This document shows, in pieces, positions 44,327-55,388 of a stretch of 64,000 nucleotides of DNA. Source of the stretch: Elmis aenea (Eukaryota > Arthropoda > Insecta > Coleoptera > Elmidae); the NCBI GenBank assembly GCA_947652605.1, contig OX393577.1:4960868-5024867 (forward strand), in the 5' to 3' direction. Under the pieces are notes generated by a model. It was not told the origin of the DNA. It worked only from the letters and a program-made list of their open reading frames with translations, and did no database searches. How positions within the stretch are numbered: position 1 is the first letter of the stretch; every line of letters starts with the position of its first letter. The translations under genes and the position numbers were made by a program.

Positions 44327-45030
44327 CAGGACATGTTTATTATGCTCATTCATAACAAAATAACGGTTTAGAAAATGATCCAATGTTTTGTCTTTAAGAA
44401 ACTTGAACAATTAACTCGACAAAGCAATTTCTTTTATTATTTAGGTATTTTCCAAACACATATTCGCAAATAATTTTTTAACTGCTTAAGATATTGACTT
44501 GCAATTTTCAGGACATGCTTACTCATAACAAACAAACGGTTCGGGAAATTATCCAATATTATGTTTGTAAGAAATTTCAAAAATTGACTCAACAAAGCAA
44601 AATTTCTTTATTATTAATATCGTTTCGAAACAAATTCGCGAATAACTTTTCAACTGCTTAAGATATTGACTTGCAGTTTTCAGGACATGTTTATTATACT
44701 CATACATAACAAAATAACGGTTCAAGAAATTATCCAATCTTTTGCCTTTAAGAAACCTGAACAATTAACTCGACAAAGCAAATTTTGTTACTATTTAGGT
44801 CGTTTCAAAACACATATTCGCGAATAATCTTTTAACTGCTTATGATATTGCCTTGAAATTTTCAGGATATGTTTATTATGCTCATTCATAACAAAATAAC
44901 GATTCAGAAAATTATCCAATGTTTTGTCTTTAAGAAACTCGAACAATTAACTCGACAAATCAAATTTTTATACTATTTAGGTGTTTTCCAAACACATATT
45001 CGCGAATAATTTTTTAACTGCTCAAGATAT
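44327..45030 (-). repeat. diverged satellite array, inverted relative of the 7.9-kb array
   Basis: TTCAGGACATG landmarks at 44335, 44507, 44679 and (as GGATATG) 44861 give periods of 172, 172 and 182 bp. The order CAGGACATG, TTATT, TCATAACAAA, AACGGTT, GACAAAGCAAA, CATATTCGCGAATAA, AACTGCTTAAGATATTGACT is the reverse complement of the 181-bp unit at 7869-8520. Units here differ from one another much more than in that array, so this is an older locus. Confidence 0.93.
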
Positions 45031-46507
45031 TGAAATTTTTTATGTATAAATACAATGGAACAAGTATTAAAAGTGTTAGTTACAAACATAAGTTTTTAAT
45101 TAACACAGGTAAGTTGAATTTTAATATAAATGAAATGGAGATCATGATCAGTGGGTGTGTAAAATACTGATTGTTCACGAAATACAAGTATTTTATTAAC
45201 AAATAGAATATTTTACTTTATTCCCTTATTTTTTTTAATTTCATTATTACAACATTTCTTTCATTTTTGTAATGAATAGTTACATGAAATTTAAGTGGTA
45301 GATATTTAGCAATACTCCAACCATTTCTATGGCCTTCTTAAAGTTGGGTTTAATATTTTTATACAATCAAGATTAAGAATTTCAACTTCTGTGATAAAAG
45401 ATTACTGATACACTAAAAGACATTCGAATCAACAAACAAAATTAAAAAATAACATTGTGTTGTATTACCTTGTTACAAAAATATCATGCTGACACAATAT
45501 TTTTGTGTCTTACAAGAAGATTCTAATACACATGTCAAGAAAACCTAAAAAATAATTTATCTTTGGATGAAAACTTGCGTTTAAATAACAAAATGTGACA
45601 GGCAATTATTTATAAAAATCCAATATCGAATGAATCAAAGGATCCAGCTGATATGACATTCTTATTCGAATACGAAATATAAGTATTTTAGTTGTCACCG
45701 ACTTATTGCTTATGCTTTCAGAATAAAAACTCGAGACAATAAAGAAAAATAGACAACTTTTTCTTTATTCTGAATATTGTGTTCACTGACGACTTATCAC
45801 TAAGCTTCTATTATTGTAAAATGTTTTCACAATCAACTTTTAAGATTAAAAGCACCAATATAACTAAAATTATGTTTCTTATTGTTATTGTAGAGAGTAA
45901 GCTTATTAATAACCGATAAGGCTTTTCATGAATGTAATTGTACGTGTAATCTTGTTTATTTAAAATGTACTAATAATAACAATAATAATTTTAAGTGCAA
46001 ACGTAGTGCAAAAAAATCCTTTAACTTTAGAATAAATATAATAAATGAAAATTGGTGGGCAGTGAATTGTTTACACCGCATTTTTGCATAATTAAAGGCA
46101 CTCGTTTTATTTCATAATTTAATCTTGCTAGAAAATACTTCTACACGCAAATATTAGTTTAAAGATATTATTGCTTTGTCTTTTTACTAATAAACCCAAT
46201 GTTGTTTGCTTTCTTAGCAAAATCAACAGCTATTGTTTATATTGTCACAATGTACACCTGCACAGTGAAGAAGCTGTAAACTGTTACGGAATCAGCTTCA
46301 AAAGGCCGGGTTCGGACAGGAGAGGGTAATATATTTGTTATGGCGTTATAACGCAACACTGTTGCCTCCGATTCCTAAACTTTATGTGCTTTTGTTGTAC
46401 TGATCCAGTGACACAGTTTATGACTTTGAATAGATCACCTAGATTTAAACTGTTTTCTCCAAACATAATAAAATTAAGATGACTATTTATGGGCTTAACC
46501 TCTAGTG
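45031..46507. other. AT-rich sequence, nothing recognised
   Basis: No gene or repeat was recognised. Confidence 0.45.
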
Positions 46508-46751
46508 CAGCGGTTCTAAACCAGTTTCCACCCCTTGGCTACACTGCGAAGCGCTACCTCTCGTCAATTAGTCAATTTCAAAAGAACTTCATTTACGCAT
46601 AGAACCTGCAGTGTAAAAACTAATTTGTGCGAATATTGTTGATTCTTGATTTCCTCCTATAAATTTTTCGGGCATTTTATTTGGCCCATACCCCTTGTAG
46701 AAGCTTCACGTCCCCCTTGGGGGTCTACGGACCACTGGTATAGAACACCTG
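46508..46751. mobile_element. hAT-like MITE relic, ~244 bp
   Basis: Left CAGCGGTTCTAAACCAGT and right ACTGGTATAGAACACCTG are inverted, hAT-type termini. Sub-terminal CCCCTTGG and CCCCCTTGGGGG occur. No clean 8-bp duplication is seen at the flanks. The right end abuts a 184-bp tandem duplication. Confidence 0.65.
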
Positions 46752-47085
46752 TCTTACGGTATTAATGTTATCATCCATTTATGCGGTATATTTTGCAAAA
46801 GAGGTACCGACGCTTGGGCGTCTGTTGCTAAAATTGACAAAAACGGCTTCGAATATGTTAGCTTAATATGCCCAGGTTATTTTAGAACCATGACTTTAAT
46901 AATTTTCTAGTTATTGTATCTAATACGGGGTGTTGTCTTACGGTGATAATGTTATCTTTATATATGCGGTATATATTGCAAAAACGGTACCGACTCTTTG
47001 GCGTCTTTTGCTAAAACTTACAAAAACGGCTTTAATTATGTTAGCTTAACATGCCCAGGCAAATTTACAACCATGACTTCTTTTT
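46751..47085 (+). repeat. 184-bp tandem duplication
   Basis: GTCTTACGGT starts at 46751 and at 46935. The shared blocks AATGTTATC, ATGCGGTATAT, GGTACCGAC, GGCGTCT, ACAAAAACGGCTT, TATGTTAGCTTAA, ATGCCCAGG and ACCATGACTT lie in order, with about 80-85% identity. Confidence 0.9.
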
Positions 47086-48044
47086 TAAATAAAACTTTTT
47101 AAGCTATTACAAATTAATATGATCAGTATTGTTTTTTTAATATCAAAAAACGAACGTAAGTAGCAGATTTTTTTATTTTGAACCCATCTAATAGACTAAA
47201 GATCCCACAACTTATCTTCAACTGCATACGTATTATTCTATTGTCCTGAATGTACACTAACTAACCCATTCAACGAATTAACAGCAATTCGAAAATTAAT
47301 TGTAATTTGGTTGCGATAACTTAACACTGGTTGTTACCATTAATATACAAATCCCAATAATCTGGACAGCACATGCCAACAAAATTGGTTCTGGATTACT
47401 GGCAGTGTGTGCGCTCACAGTATTAGTAAAGCGCGTTGAACTTAATTAAACTTGTACGGAGTATTGTGTGCCCTCTGCTTCATTCGGGGAACTTTGAGTT
47501 AATGTGGTTCTCGTATACTTACTTCCAGCACTAACATCAAACTTGGTTTCAATATGTTATGTTATAATATTATATAAACTGCTTAATAACCGTAATAAAT
47601 GCTTTTACCAAGTAATTCCGTATCTTCCCTTCTGCTTAATTATCATGGAGTATTTCAAGTTTGTTTGCTTTAATTATACAGGATGTTTCAGCGGTCGGTA
47701 TATTTGAGTTTGTTTGTGTTTCGTTACAAGATGAAACTGTGTAACGAATTCTCTATTTAAAAGCGGCAAATTGATAAATACAGAATAAATGTTAGAATTA
47801 GGTTTAAATCACTTATGTTACTATATGAAAGTGTTAGGTGAAAACAAGGAATGTCATTTTTTATCGATTTGGAGATATCGATGCCATCTGATAGATATTT
47901 TGCTGTACTAAATCATAGTTTACACAGTTTAGAAGAATACCAGTTTTTTCCAGAGTAATTCCACAAACAAATATTGGCATTTCGGAGAAAACGTGGTATG
48001 TCATATCGCGAGCCGGAGACAACAAGGATTGTCAACAGCTGATT
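47086..48044. other. AT-rich sequence, nothing recognised
   Basis: No gene or repeat was recognised. Confidence 0.4.
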
Positions 48045-48177
48045 GGAAGTTTCGCCATCTTGAAAACATTTTCATTTAACAGATCATATGCCATTATGGT
48101 CATAACCAAAATTTCAGATTAATACCCTTTTTCATACTCCATATATATTTAATGCCCTGTCCAAATCAATCACCCTG
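48045..48177. repeat. right end of the 20.7-kb TA-target family
   Basis: GGAAGTTTCGCCATCTTGAAAACA, in 20-base blocks, through GCCATTATGGTCATAACC to CAAATCAATCACCCTG|TA matches the right terminus of the element at 20677-21416. The interior is missing. Confidence 0.88.
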
Positions 48178-48880
48178 TATATTGTCGTATATCAAATTAC
48201 CAACTTAATTTATTACATATAAAGTATCGTACACCGTCAAGGAGAATAATGTACTCGTTATCCTAAGATACAAGCGCGTGCGATGCAAATTTTCCTTTGA
48301 GAGTTGTTTGTGGGGTACTGGAAATACGATTTTCTCTCCTAAAAGTTGTATATAAAATTAGGGTTATCCAATTTGCAAAGAGAGAAACCAAGAAATCCGG
48401 AAACTATACTCGCATTATGTAAATTATTGAGTAGATCGGAAGCAACAAGTTTAGTTGTTTGTGAATCAGGATTAGCCGATAAGAGAAGTGGAAACTTTCT
48501 TATCACTTACATATTTTAAAGTTTGTATATCTAGATTTTAAACACACCCCATAACTAAATGCCTCGGTTTTAATAAGGAAAATTACGTTGCGTGATGCAA
48601 TAACTGTAACTATCGTATAATCTCATCAATTTCTGCCAGGATTAGCATAAACTACCGCAATAACAGTACCAGTAATAAACTCTTACTGTGTATTGCAGGG
48701 GCCGTATAGGAGTCATAAGAAGAAAATAATAGATGGCGAATATCTGTCATTAAGTTTTATTACTATCGCTAAAAATACTACACCCACAGATAATCGGAAC
48801 CCAATTTAGTGCCTTTTTATCATTGTTTTATATTGTGGATGCACGATTTCTTAATAACAAGTTTATATCGTTAAATTTTA
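48178..48880. other. AT-rich sequence, nothing recognised
   Basis: No gene or repeat was recognised. Confidence 0.4.
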
Positions 48881-48882
48881 TA

Positions 48883-49624
48883 CAGGGATGCGCAAAAGTA
48901 TGGAAACAGACAAATATCTAGAACACCATTGCAGATAGAACAATGAAATTTTGTACCTGAGCGTTATGGTACTTTTTGGATTCGATGAAAATATTAAGGT
49001 TGCAATACGATTTCCGGTTCAACCGGAAACGGACTCAAACTTTGAAATTTTAAATGGAACACCCTGTATATTTTTACATTTTTGGATTCCTCTTAATATT
49101 TACTTTAAAAAATGTATAAGTTTATGTGGGTCTAAAGTCAACCGTTTTCGTAAAATTTACATTTTTGTGAACATTTTGAGCGATATTGCACTTTCAATTT
49201 TTTCGAACATTTAAGTTATTTAAAAAGGCAGTAGAATTTTGTTTGAAAATTATATTGACAATAGATTATTTAACACTGCCTTTTTAAATAACTTAATAGT
49301 TGAAAAAAATTGAAAGTGCTGTATCGCTCAAAATTTTCACAAAAATGTAAATTATACGAAAACGGTTGACTTTAGACCCACATAACCTTATACATTTTTT
49401 AAAGTAAATATTAAGAGGAATCCAAAAATGTAAAAATATACAGGGTGTTCCATTTAAAATTTCAAAGTTTGAGTCCGTGTCCGGTTGAACCGGAGGTCGT
49501 ATTGCAACCTTAATATTTTCATCGAATCCAAAAATCATCATAACGCTCAGGTACAAAATTGCATTGTTCTATCTGCAATGATGTTCTAGATATTTGTCTG
49601 TTTCCATACTTTTGCGCATCCCTG
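48883..49624. mobile_element. complete hairpin (fold-back) element, 742 bp
   Basis: TA|CAGGGATGCGCAAAAGTATG at the left pairs with CATACTTTTGCGCATCCCTG|TA at the right. Inverted similarity continues for about 345 bp per arm to a loop of about 50 bp centred near 49253. Both arms contain GGTTCAACCGG and, inside, a CACCCTG/CAGGGTG (49070 and 49441). The long open frames are equal on both strands because of the symmetry and are not genes. A partial relative is at 36766-37075. Confidence 0.95.
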
Positions 49625-49626
49625 TA

Positions 49627-50052
49627 TGTCCTATTTTAAACAAACCTACGCTCTATTTAAAGGTTTTTTGTTTGTTACCGATTTTAGCAGGATTTTAAAC
49701 GTGAATAAACATTGCTAGTACATTACAGTTAATTGATATTGTGCTTTAAAATTAATTGTTACATTAGATTGTTAGATTATACACTGTCTTTTCATAAATA
49801 AATTAAAAGTTAAAAAAAAATCAGTAGCATCCTAATCAAATTATTATTACAGAGAGTAGGTAAGTTTAAGAACAATGCATTTGTTGTAGTTCTAGTATAA
49901 ATTTATGATTTTGCGGCTAAAGATGTAAGAGCAAACACACAACATAAACGAAAAAAATGTTTTGCGGTTATTATTGTATAATAAACAAACGATAAACAAT
50001 TTAACGTTTACAAAAGTGTCATTCTCACATGTTTAAGATCAAACTGGTTACT
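49627..50052. other. AT-rich sequence, nothing recognised
   Basis: No gene or repeat was recognised. Confidence 0.4.
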
Positions 50053-50655
50053 CACATGATTGATTGGGATCGGGCATTAAAAATATATGAAGAATGAAAA
50101 AGGGTATTGATCTGAAATTCTGGTTATGACCATAATGGCATATGATCTGTTTAATGAAAATATTTTCAAGATAGCGACACTTCCGGAATTACCGAAAGTT
50201 GACGTCTACTTTCTTATTTCGAATACAATAATCGATTTTTTATTGCATTTTTGGATTTAACACGTTATTTAGAGGGACTTTTGATAGCATTTCCTATACC
50301 TAAGTGCAGTCGTTTTTTAGATGTTTGGACTTTTTTTGAAAATTTTTGATTTTTATCGCGATGCTTAATATTATCTACCGCCGCCATTTTTGAAGAAAAA
50401 ACGCTTAAATTTTGACCATGCCTAGTAGAAACCTTGGAATACATCCTGGAATTTTCGCAATCGATGCGTTACTTACAGGGTGTCCAAAATTGAATTTTCT
50501 TTTAATACAATTTCAGACCACTAAAACTCGTTTTTTTTTCAAATATTATGCCTAAATGGTTTTTCATTTTCTAATGCAAAATTAAATTCTGTATCAATCT
50601 GTATTAGCGTTTCCTGACCTATCTGCAATAATTTTCGAGTTATTAAGAATTTTTC
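50053..50655 (+). repeat. left end and interior of the 20.7-kb TA-target family
   Basis: TGATTGATTGGGATCGG, AAAAAGGGTATTGATCTGAA and TAGCGACACTTCCGG are followed by the interior block GAAACCTTGGAATACATCCT, GTTACTTACAGGGTGTCC and TTTTCGAGTTATTAAG, matching 20677-21260. The right terminal repeat is absent; a separate right end lies 1.9 kb upstream. Confidence 0.9.
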
Positions 50656-51597
50656 CAAGAGTAATTGCAACATTTTTAAAGAGTAAGCCTTGGAAATGAC
50701 AACAAATGCCAATAATAAAAACTGTCAACCACTTTTATCGCGTTTCTCTGCAGCATCCATAAAAATAGAATATCAAGAGTATTCAAACACGAATATTTGG
50801 AACTTATTTTATATTTCTGAAGAAAATCCATACACATTTAGGATGTATAAATAAAATAAAGTAAAGGAAAAATGATTTAATATTGCACATGCTTATTTAT
50901 GTCAACAGAAACTATGTTCATATGTGGCAACGTTACCAAAACAAATCAAAGTTTTTATAGCAGAATGTAATTTGAACAATACTATTAGTAAATAAATTTG
51001 CTGCATAATTAAGAGCACATAAAATATCCTAACAGCGGCAGCGTTCTTTAAAATAAGTTAAATTATTTATGCTTACTATAACTTACTAAAATTTAGGTGT
51101 ATACTATTTTCCATTGACTTGTAAAAGTATATTTCAATAAGGATTCATAAAGATTGCAGTGTCAATTTCAATACCTATTTAAAGATTTCAGCTCAAAACC
51201 GAACTGATTCCCTTCTGCAATTTCATCGATATAGTTGATGAAAGCTTCGCGTCTAAGTTTGTTATATTTTACTTTAAAGGTTCTGCTCAGACAGCAGCAT
51301 ACATAGAGCGTTCATCAGATTAACGTGATTATTACAGAATATGCCTATTCAACTAAATTTAGGGGGAGCAATGTCAAATATGACAGTGACCGACTAATAT
51401 AACGTTATGTCAAAGTCCAGTGTTCAGAACTGCGTAGTGAGCATGTTCTAATAGCTTGTGTGACGGTGAAGACTACATTTTACATTTTGCTAAATTAAAT
51501 TAAAACTAACCCTCATCTTTTCTAACGACTCACCGCGTTCGTTCAGTTACAAACATTGTCTACAATGTGTCGACCTAGTCCTTTATATCTGATTATA
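50656..51597. other. AT-rich sequence, nothing recognised
   Basis: No gene or repeat was recognised. Confidence 0.4.
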
Positions 51598-51829
51598 TAG
51601 GGTGTTTCTTAAATATTGCGAAAAACTTTTGGAGGTAATTTCTTAACGAAAATTAAGGAAGGTTTTTTTTTCCTTAGACGTCTCTTTTCGAAGTTACACC
51701 CTATCCCTAAAGAGGAGCGGTTAAATTAGGTTTTTATTTTATTTCTCGAATTTGGATAAATGTAGGAGAATGTTATATGGTAGATGTTTTGTGCTTATAC
51801 AATTTTTTTCTATAGTTATATTTTTTATT
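51598..51829 (+). repeat. CAGGGTGT-type repeat, copy 2 (terminus mutated to TAGGGTG)
   Basis: Homologue of 43271-43545 in the same orientation; similarity fades near 51830-51855, where a LINE fragment begins. Confidence 0.83.
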
Positions 51830-51945
51830 AAATTTTCTTAGACCATCTTTCCTCTGGCATACTCCTCATATGTCCATGAGTCGTTTGTGTTCAATTGTGT
51901 CAATTATAGTCTTCTCTGTTCTCATTTTGTTGCAAACCTCTTTAT
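51830..51945 (-). pseudogene. short LINE C-terminal fragment
   Basis: The minus strand reads MRTEKTIIDTIEHKRLM, a stop in place of the W(Y/F)GH motif, then VCQRKDGLRKF in a shifted frame, matching the IExKRLxWYGHVxRMPExRWPK motif of RTE-like LINE tails. Only about 35 residues remain. Confidence 0.65.
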
Positions 51946-52604
51946 TTGATAATCATTATGCAGGGGCCTATGTATTTAAGTAAAAATCATTATAGAGGTT
52001 GTCGCTTTTACCATGTTAAAAATACAATAAAAATGCTTTGTATGTGTGTGTTGTGGTAACTAGACTGAATATTTTTGCAGCAAGATGCTGCATAAGCTGA
52101 ATTTCCAATTTAAACGTAAGCTACTTATCACGCCAAACATGTTCATAAACAGCTTACCGCTTGTCAGATTAACGCCGTGGGTACATCTGTTACATATGCT
52201 GACAATCATATTTGTTGTCGTATTGTTTCTAATTTACTTGTTTACATAAATTTAAATAAAATAAATATTAATCTTTTTGTTGTTAATCGGATCCTCTTGT
52301 ACGTTGCGATATCCAGATAGAAATTAATATAAGTTTGTTATTAAATGTAATTAAATAATTAATTAAATTTAACTTATAAAGCGAGCCTCTTCAGATATCT
52401 CTGTCAAACCACAAATACTTATTAGTCAATTCAACAACTGTTTTTTGATACAAGTATTATAACCAAACAACACAATTAACTTTCTTTTTTATGTAACTTT
52501 CAAAACGATGGATGTCTATTTTATTAAATTTTTGCCAGAATAGTACAAGGTAACTCAAAGTAAAATGGCTTGAAATGAACTGTTATAAATAAATTATGTT
52601 TTGC
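51946..52604. other. AT-rich sequence, nothing recognised
   Basis: No gene or repeat was recognised. Confidence 0.4.
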
Positions 52605-53061
52605 AGTAAAAAAAAAAATATTTTTGCTATAAACATTTTACTAGGTTTGCTATACAATTATAAAATGTTTAATATAAAATTTTATGTAGGTATGTTTTAT
52701 AATAAATAGTTTAATTTGCTATAAAAAAAATAAACGAACTTCATAAAAAGTACAATCTTTGCAATACATAACAATAAGGACCTGTGTGATTCAGGTATTC
52801 GTTTAGTGTTCAACTGTGAAAACAGTGGTTACTTTATATTTATACCGATCTAATCTTCAACATAATCACAATAAGCTTTTCAAACTTATCTATACATAAG
52901 TTAAGTTTTTAAAAGTGAAATTAAAAACTGTTTGAAAACGATACCAGGATTAAATCCAAGAAAATATTGAAGCTTCTGGTTGAAAAAGGATTTAAATTGT
53001 CCACAAAAATTCTCCCACTGAGAGAAAGTTTGGCCAAACGAACAGTTCGTTTGGCGAATTG

Positions 53062-53391
53062 GAAAAGAAGATTTTGGAAAACGTAGGTGTACATGAAGAT
53101 GATGTTAAGCCATTTATTGTAGGCTATGAGATTTGTTACGATAATGAAAAATTTTTATGTCGTCAAAAAAGTTTTACAAAATGCATTACTGTCTGAACAT
53201 ATACATGCAGATGCAATAGATTACAGATTACAGAACTAAATTGGCACGAATTTCCGGTCCTTGTGATAGAAACAAGTGATTGTTATCGATCTTTCCATAG
53301 TTTTGGAAGTGCAGTTTGTAGTTCAGGAACAACAGAAGATTCGTCTTTAGCTCCTTTAAGAATAGTGTTATCAAAATACTTGAAAACCTGA
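53062..53391 (+). pseudogene. MULE-type transposase fragment
   Basis: The frame from 53062 reads GVHEDDVKPFIVGYEICYDN and ends at a TGA. After frame shifts come SEHIHADAIDYRL and LNWHEFPVLVIETSDCYRSF, then HSFGSAVCSSGTTED. In MULE transposases the order is (V)xYEIxYD...HxDATYxLNWxxxPVLVxGTxDxxRxFHxFGxAVC, with the Asp of HxDA as the first catalytic residue; it is retained here as HADA. The rest of the catalytic domain (second Asp, Glu) and the zinc finger are missing. It ends in KYLKT and a TGA at 53389-53391. Confidence 0.75.
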
Positions 53392-53459
53392 CCTGACCTT
53401 TCCTAAGCTAAGCTAACCTGGCCTAACCTAAGCTAACCTGTTCGAACCTAACCTGACCT
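53386..53459 (+). repeat. degenerate CCTGA/CCTAA short repeat
   Basis: Runs such as ACCTGACCTGACC, CTAAGCTAAGCTAACCTGG and AACCTAACCTGACC form an imperfect 5-6-bp repeat of telomere-like composition, directly after the transposase fragment. It is too degenerate and internal to be a telomere. Confidence 0.7.
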
Positions 53460-53888
53460 GACCTAAATTTTTTTATAGCAAAAATAAAAATATTCACGGG
53501 TTTTTCTATTTTTTAAAACAAATTTCAATATTTTTATAGTATTTATTAATTATGTACCTATACTGTTGTTAAAGTTTTATAGCAAACAAATTATTTTTTA
53601 GCAATTATAATTTTTTATGGCAAAAAATATATTTTATGGCCATTGCACTTTTTTATAAATACGATAATTTAGAAAAAATATTAACATTTTTTGAGCATTT
53701 AATTTGTACTCAAATAAAATTATACATGCTTCTAATTTGTAATTGCAGCACATAAAAACTATTAATTTGTAAATGCTTAGTAAAACATTGGATTTGCACT
53801 AATATAATTTTTTTCTACTGTTCCATTATGATAACCAAACACTGAGAAAAGGTAAATACACTTCGGTCATGTGGCTACTAATCGTGTT

Positions 53889-54430
53889 TTGATATATATA
53901 TATATATATATAATCCATTCCCTTTTTTACCCATAGGGTGTAAGGGTGTAGTTTATGTTTTCATAATCTACAATTTATTTCTAATAAAATTCTTCCATTC
54001 TTTTCTATTCTTCGCTATATTCTTTGCCTCTCCCCACGTTTTCCCTTTTTCCTTTAGGATTTTTCCAATTATGTTGTCCCACGTTACGTTTGGTCTAGCT
54101 CTCCTTCTTTTGCCTGGCATTTTGCTTTCCCATATTTTTTTGACTGGTATTGAGCTGTCCAACCTTTGTAGCCACCTAAGTTGTCTTTGTTCTATGAACT
54201 CTTCTATGGATTCTATCTTTAGTTCTTCTCTTATTTGCACATTTTTGATTCTATCTTTCTTTGTTACTCCTTTCACCCTTCTTAAGTATTTCATCTCGGC
54301 TGCTCTAATTTTACTCTTGTCTTTGTTTGTTAGTACCTATGTTTCGCAGCCATAAATTGATTTATATACTTTAATTTTTGTTTCTGTTGTGATTTCTCTT
54401 TTGCTTATGAGCCCTCTGTTCAGTGCATAG
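53889..54430 (-). pseudogene. RTE-like LINE 3' end with a (TA)n tail
   Basis: The minus strand reads REITTETKIKVYKSIYGCET, a stop, VLTNKDKSKIRAAEMKYLRR, VKGVTKKDRIKNVQIREELK, RQLRWLQRLDSSIPVKKIWE, then an Arg-rich region GKRRRARPNVTWDNI and a stop near 53968. YGCETWVL, AAEMKYLRRV and RLxWLxR are RTE/BovB-type C-terminal motifs. Downstream on the minus strand (53889-53912) lies (TA)n of about 11 repeats, in the position of the 3' tail. The 5' catalytic domains are missing. Confidence 0.85.
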
Positions 54431-54637
54431 TATACTCTGTTTCATACAGTGTATAAATAAATCATACCTCATGAAGAGGTCCGAGGTCCGAGGTTTTTCA
54501 TCATGTCCAAACATATTCAGATTTATTTTCCAGGCCAGAGAAAACAAAAATAGTGTCTACAAAACAATTCAATGGGGTCCTCTGTAAGTTTTTAATCTCG
54601 AAAGGGGTCCTCTCAGTAAAAAGTTTGAGAAACACTG
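54431..54637. mobile_element. hAT right-end fragment
   Basis: Ends GTTTGAGAAACACTG at 54637, the complement of the hAT terminus CAGTGTTTCTCAAAC, preceded by repeated GGGGTCCTCT motifs. No left terminus was found; GAGGTCCGAGGTCCGAGG at about 54476-54495 is a short internal repeat. Confidence 0.6.
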
Positions 54638-55388
54638 GTGTAAATACAAAAAACGGAAACAAATTTGATCACACTTACTGTCCAAGCAACATAATATTAT
54701 ATAAAGTATTTGTCACCCATTATTAATGCTACATTTCTGCCAACGTAAACGCTACACATAATACAGCTGCTATCCAATATCGCCATTCACTGGGAGAGCA
54801 AAAATGGCAAGGCTGATGAAATTTGTATTGTGCTTTTCTGCACAATGTTGACCTTTGTTAGCGATAAAGCTTTCAACTTCCACACATCCGATTCATTGTC
54901 GGCAATTTCAGTTCTAAATTCACTAAATTGAAAGGACGAATGGCGATCAGAAACCTATTAAAATTTAATTCTGAAATAAATTGTGCTAGGCCCGTTGCTA
55001 GCAATCGATAAAAAGGGTTCATCTCACGCCGGAAATAAATTTTGCGATTTTCTTAAATATTCAAATTGTTTTTTTAACACGACTTTTTATGAAATAGCAT
55101 TTAGTGATGAGAATTTGAAATAATTTTCCAGCTAATTGCATTTTACAAAGCATCAGCATTCCAACAATGATAGAAACTATTTTAAAAATGATGACATTTT
55201 TATGGAACTAAACTTGGGCAATAAAAGATTGCTTTCTGCAATGAAATTAAGTATTCATAAATCAAACTATTGTGTAAATTTAGGGCGATAAAGTTTATAT
55301 TTTAACTAGAGGATAAATAAACAAAAAATTGTCTCAAGAAACTTCGATTCTAGATATAAAGCTTTTTTTTCAAACAATACATTAATGA
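54638..55388. other. AT-rich sequence, nothing recognised
   Basis: No gene or repeat was recognised. Confidence 0.4.

Larger units (their letters stand above)
52605..53810 (+). mobile_element. Mutator-like element relic with AT-rich flanks
   Basis: A transposase remnant (53062-53391) is surrounded by very AT-rich flanks in which TTTGCTATA and TTTTATAGCAAA motifs recur in opposite senses (52615-52735 and 53473-53640). This suggests degraded long inverted ends, but exact termini and a 9-bp duplication could not be fixed. Confidence 0.5.

Noticed and set aside
48951..49556. Two 87-codon open frames of nearly equal protein sequence on opposite strands
   Set aside because: They are the two arms of one fold-back element; equality follows from symmetry and no domain is recognisable.
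53386..53459. True telomere
   Set aside because: Only about 74 bp, highly degenerate, and embedded in internal sequence on both sides.
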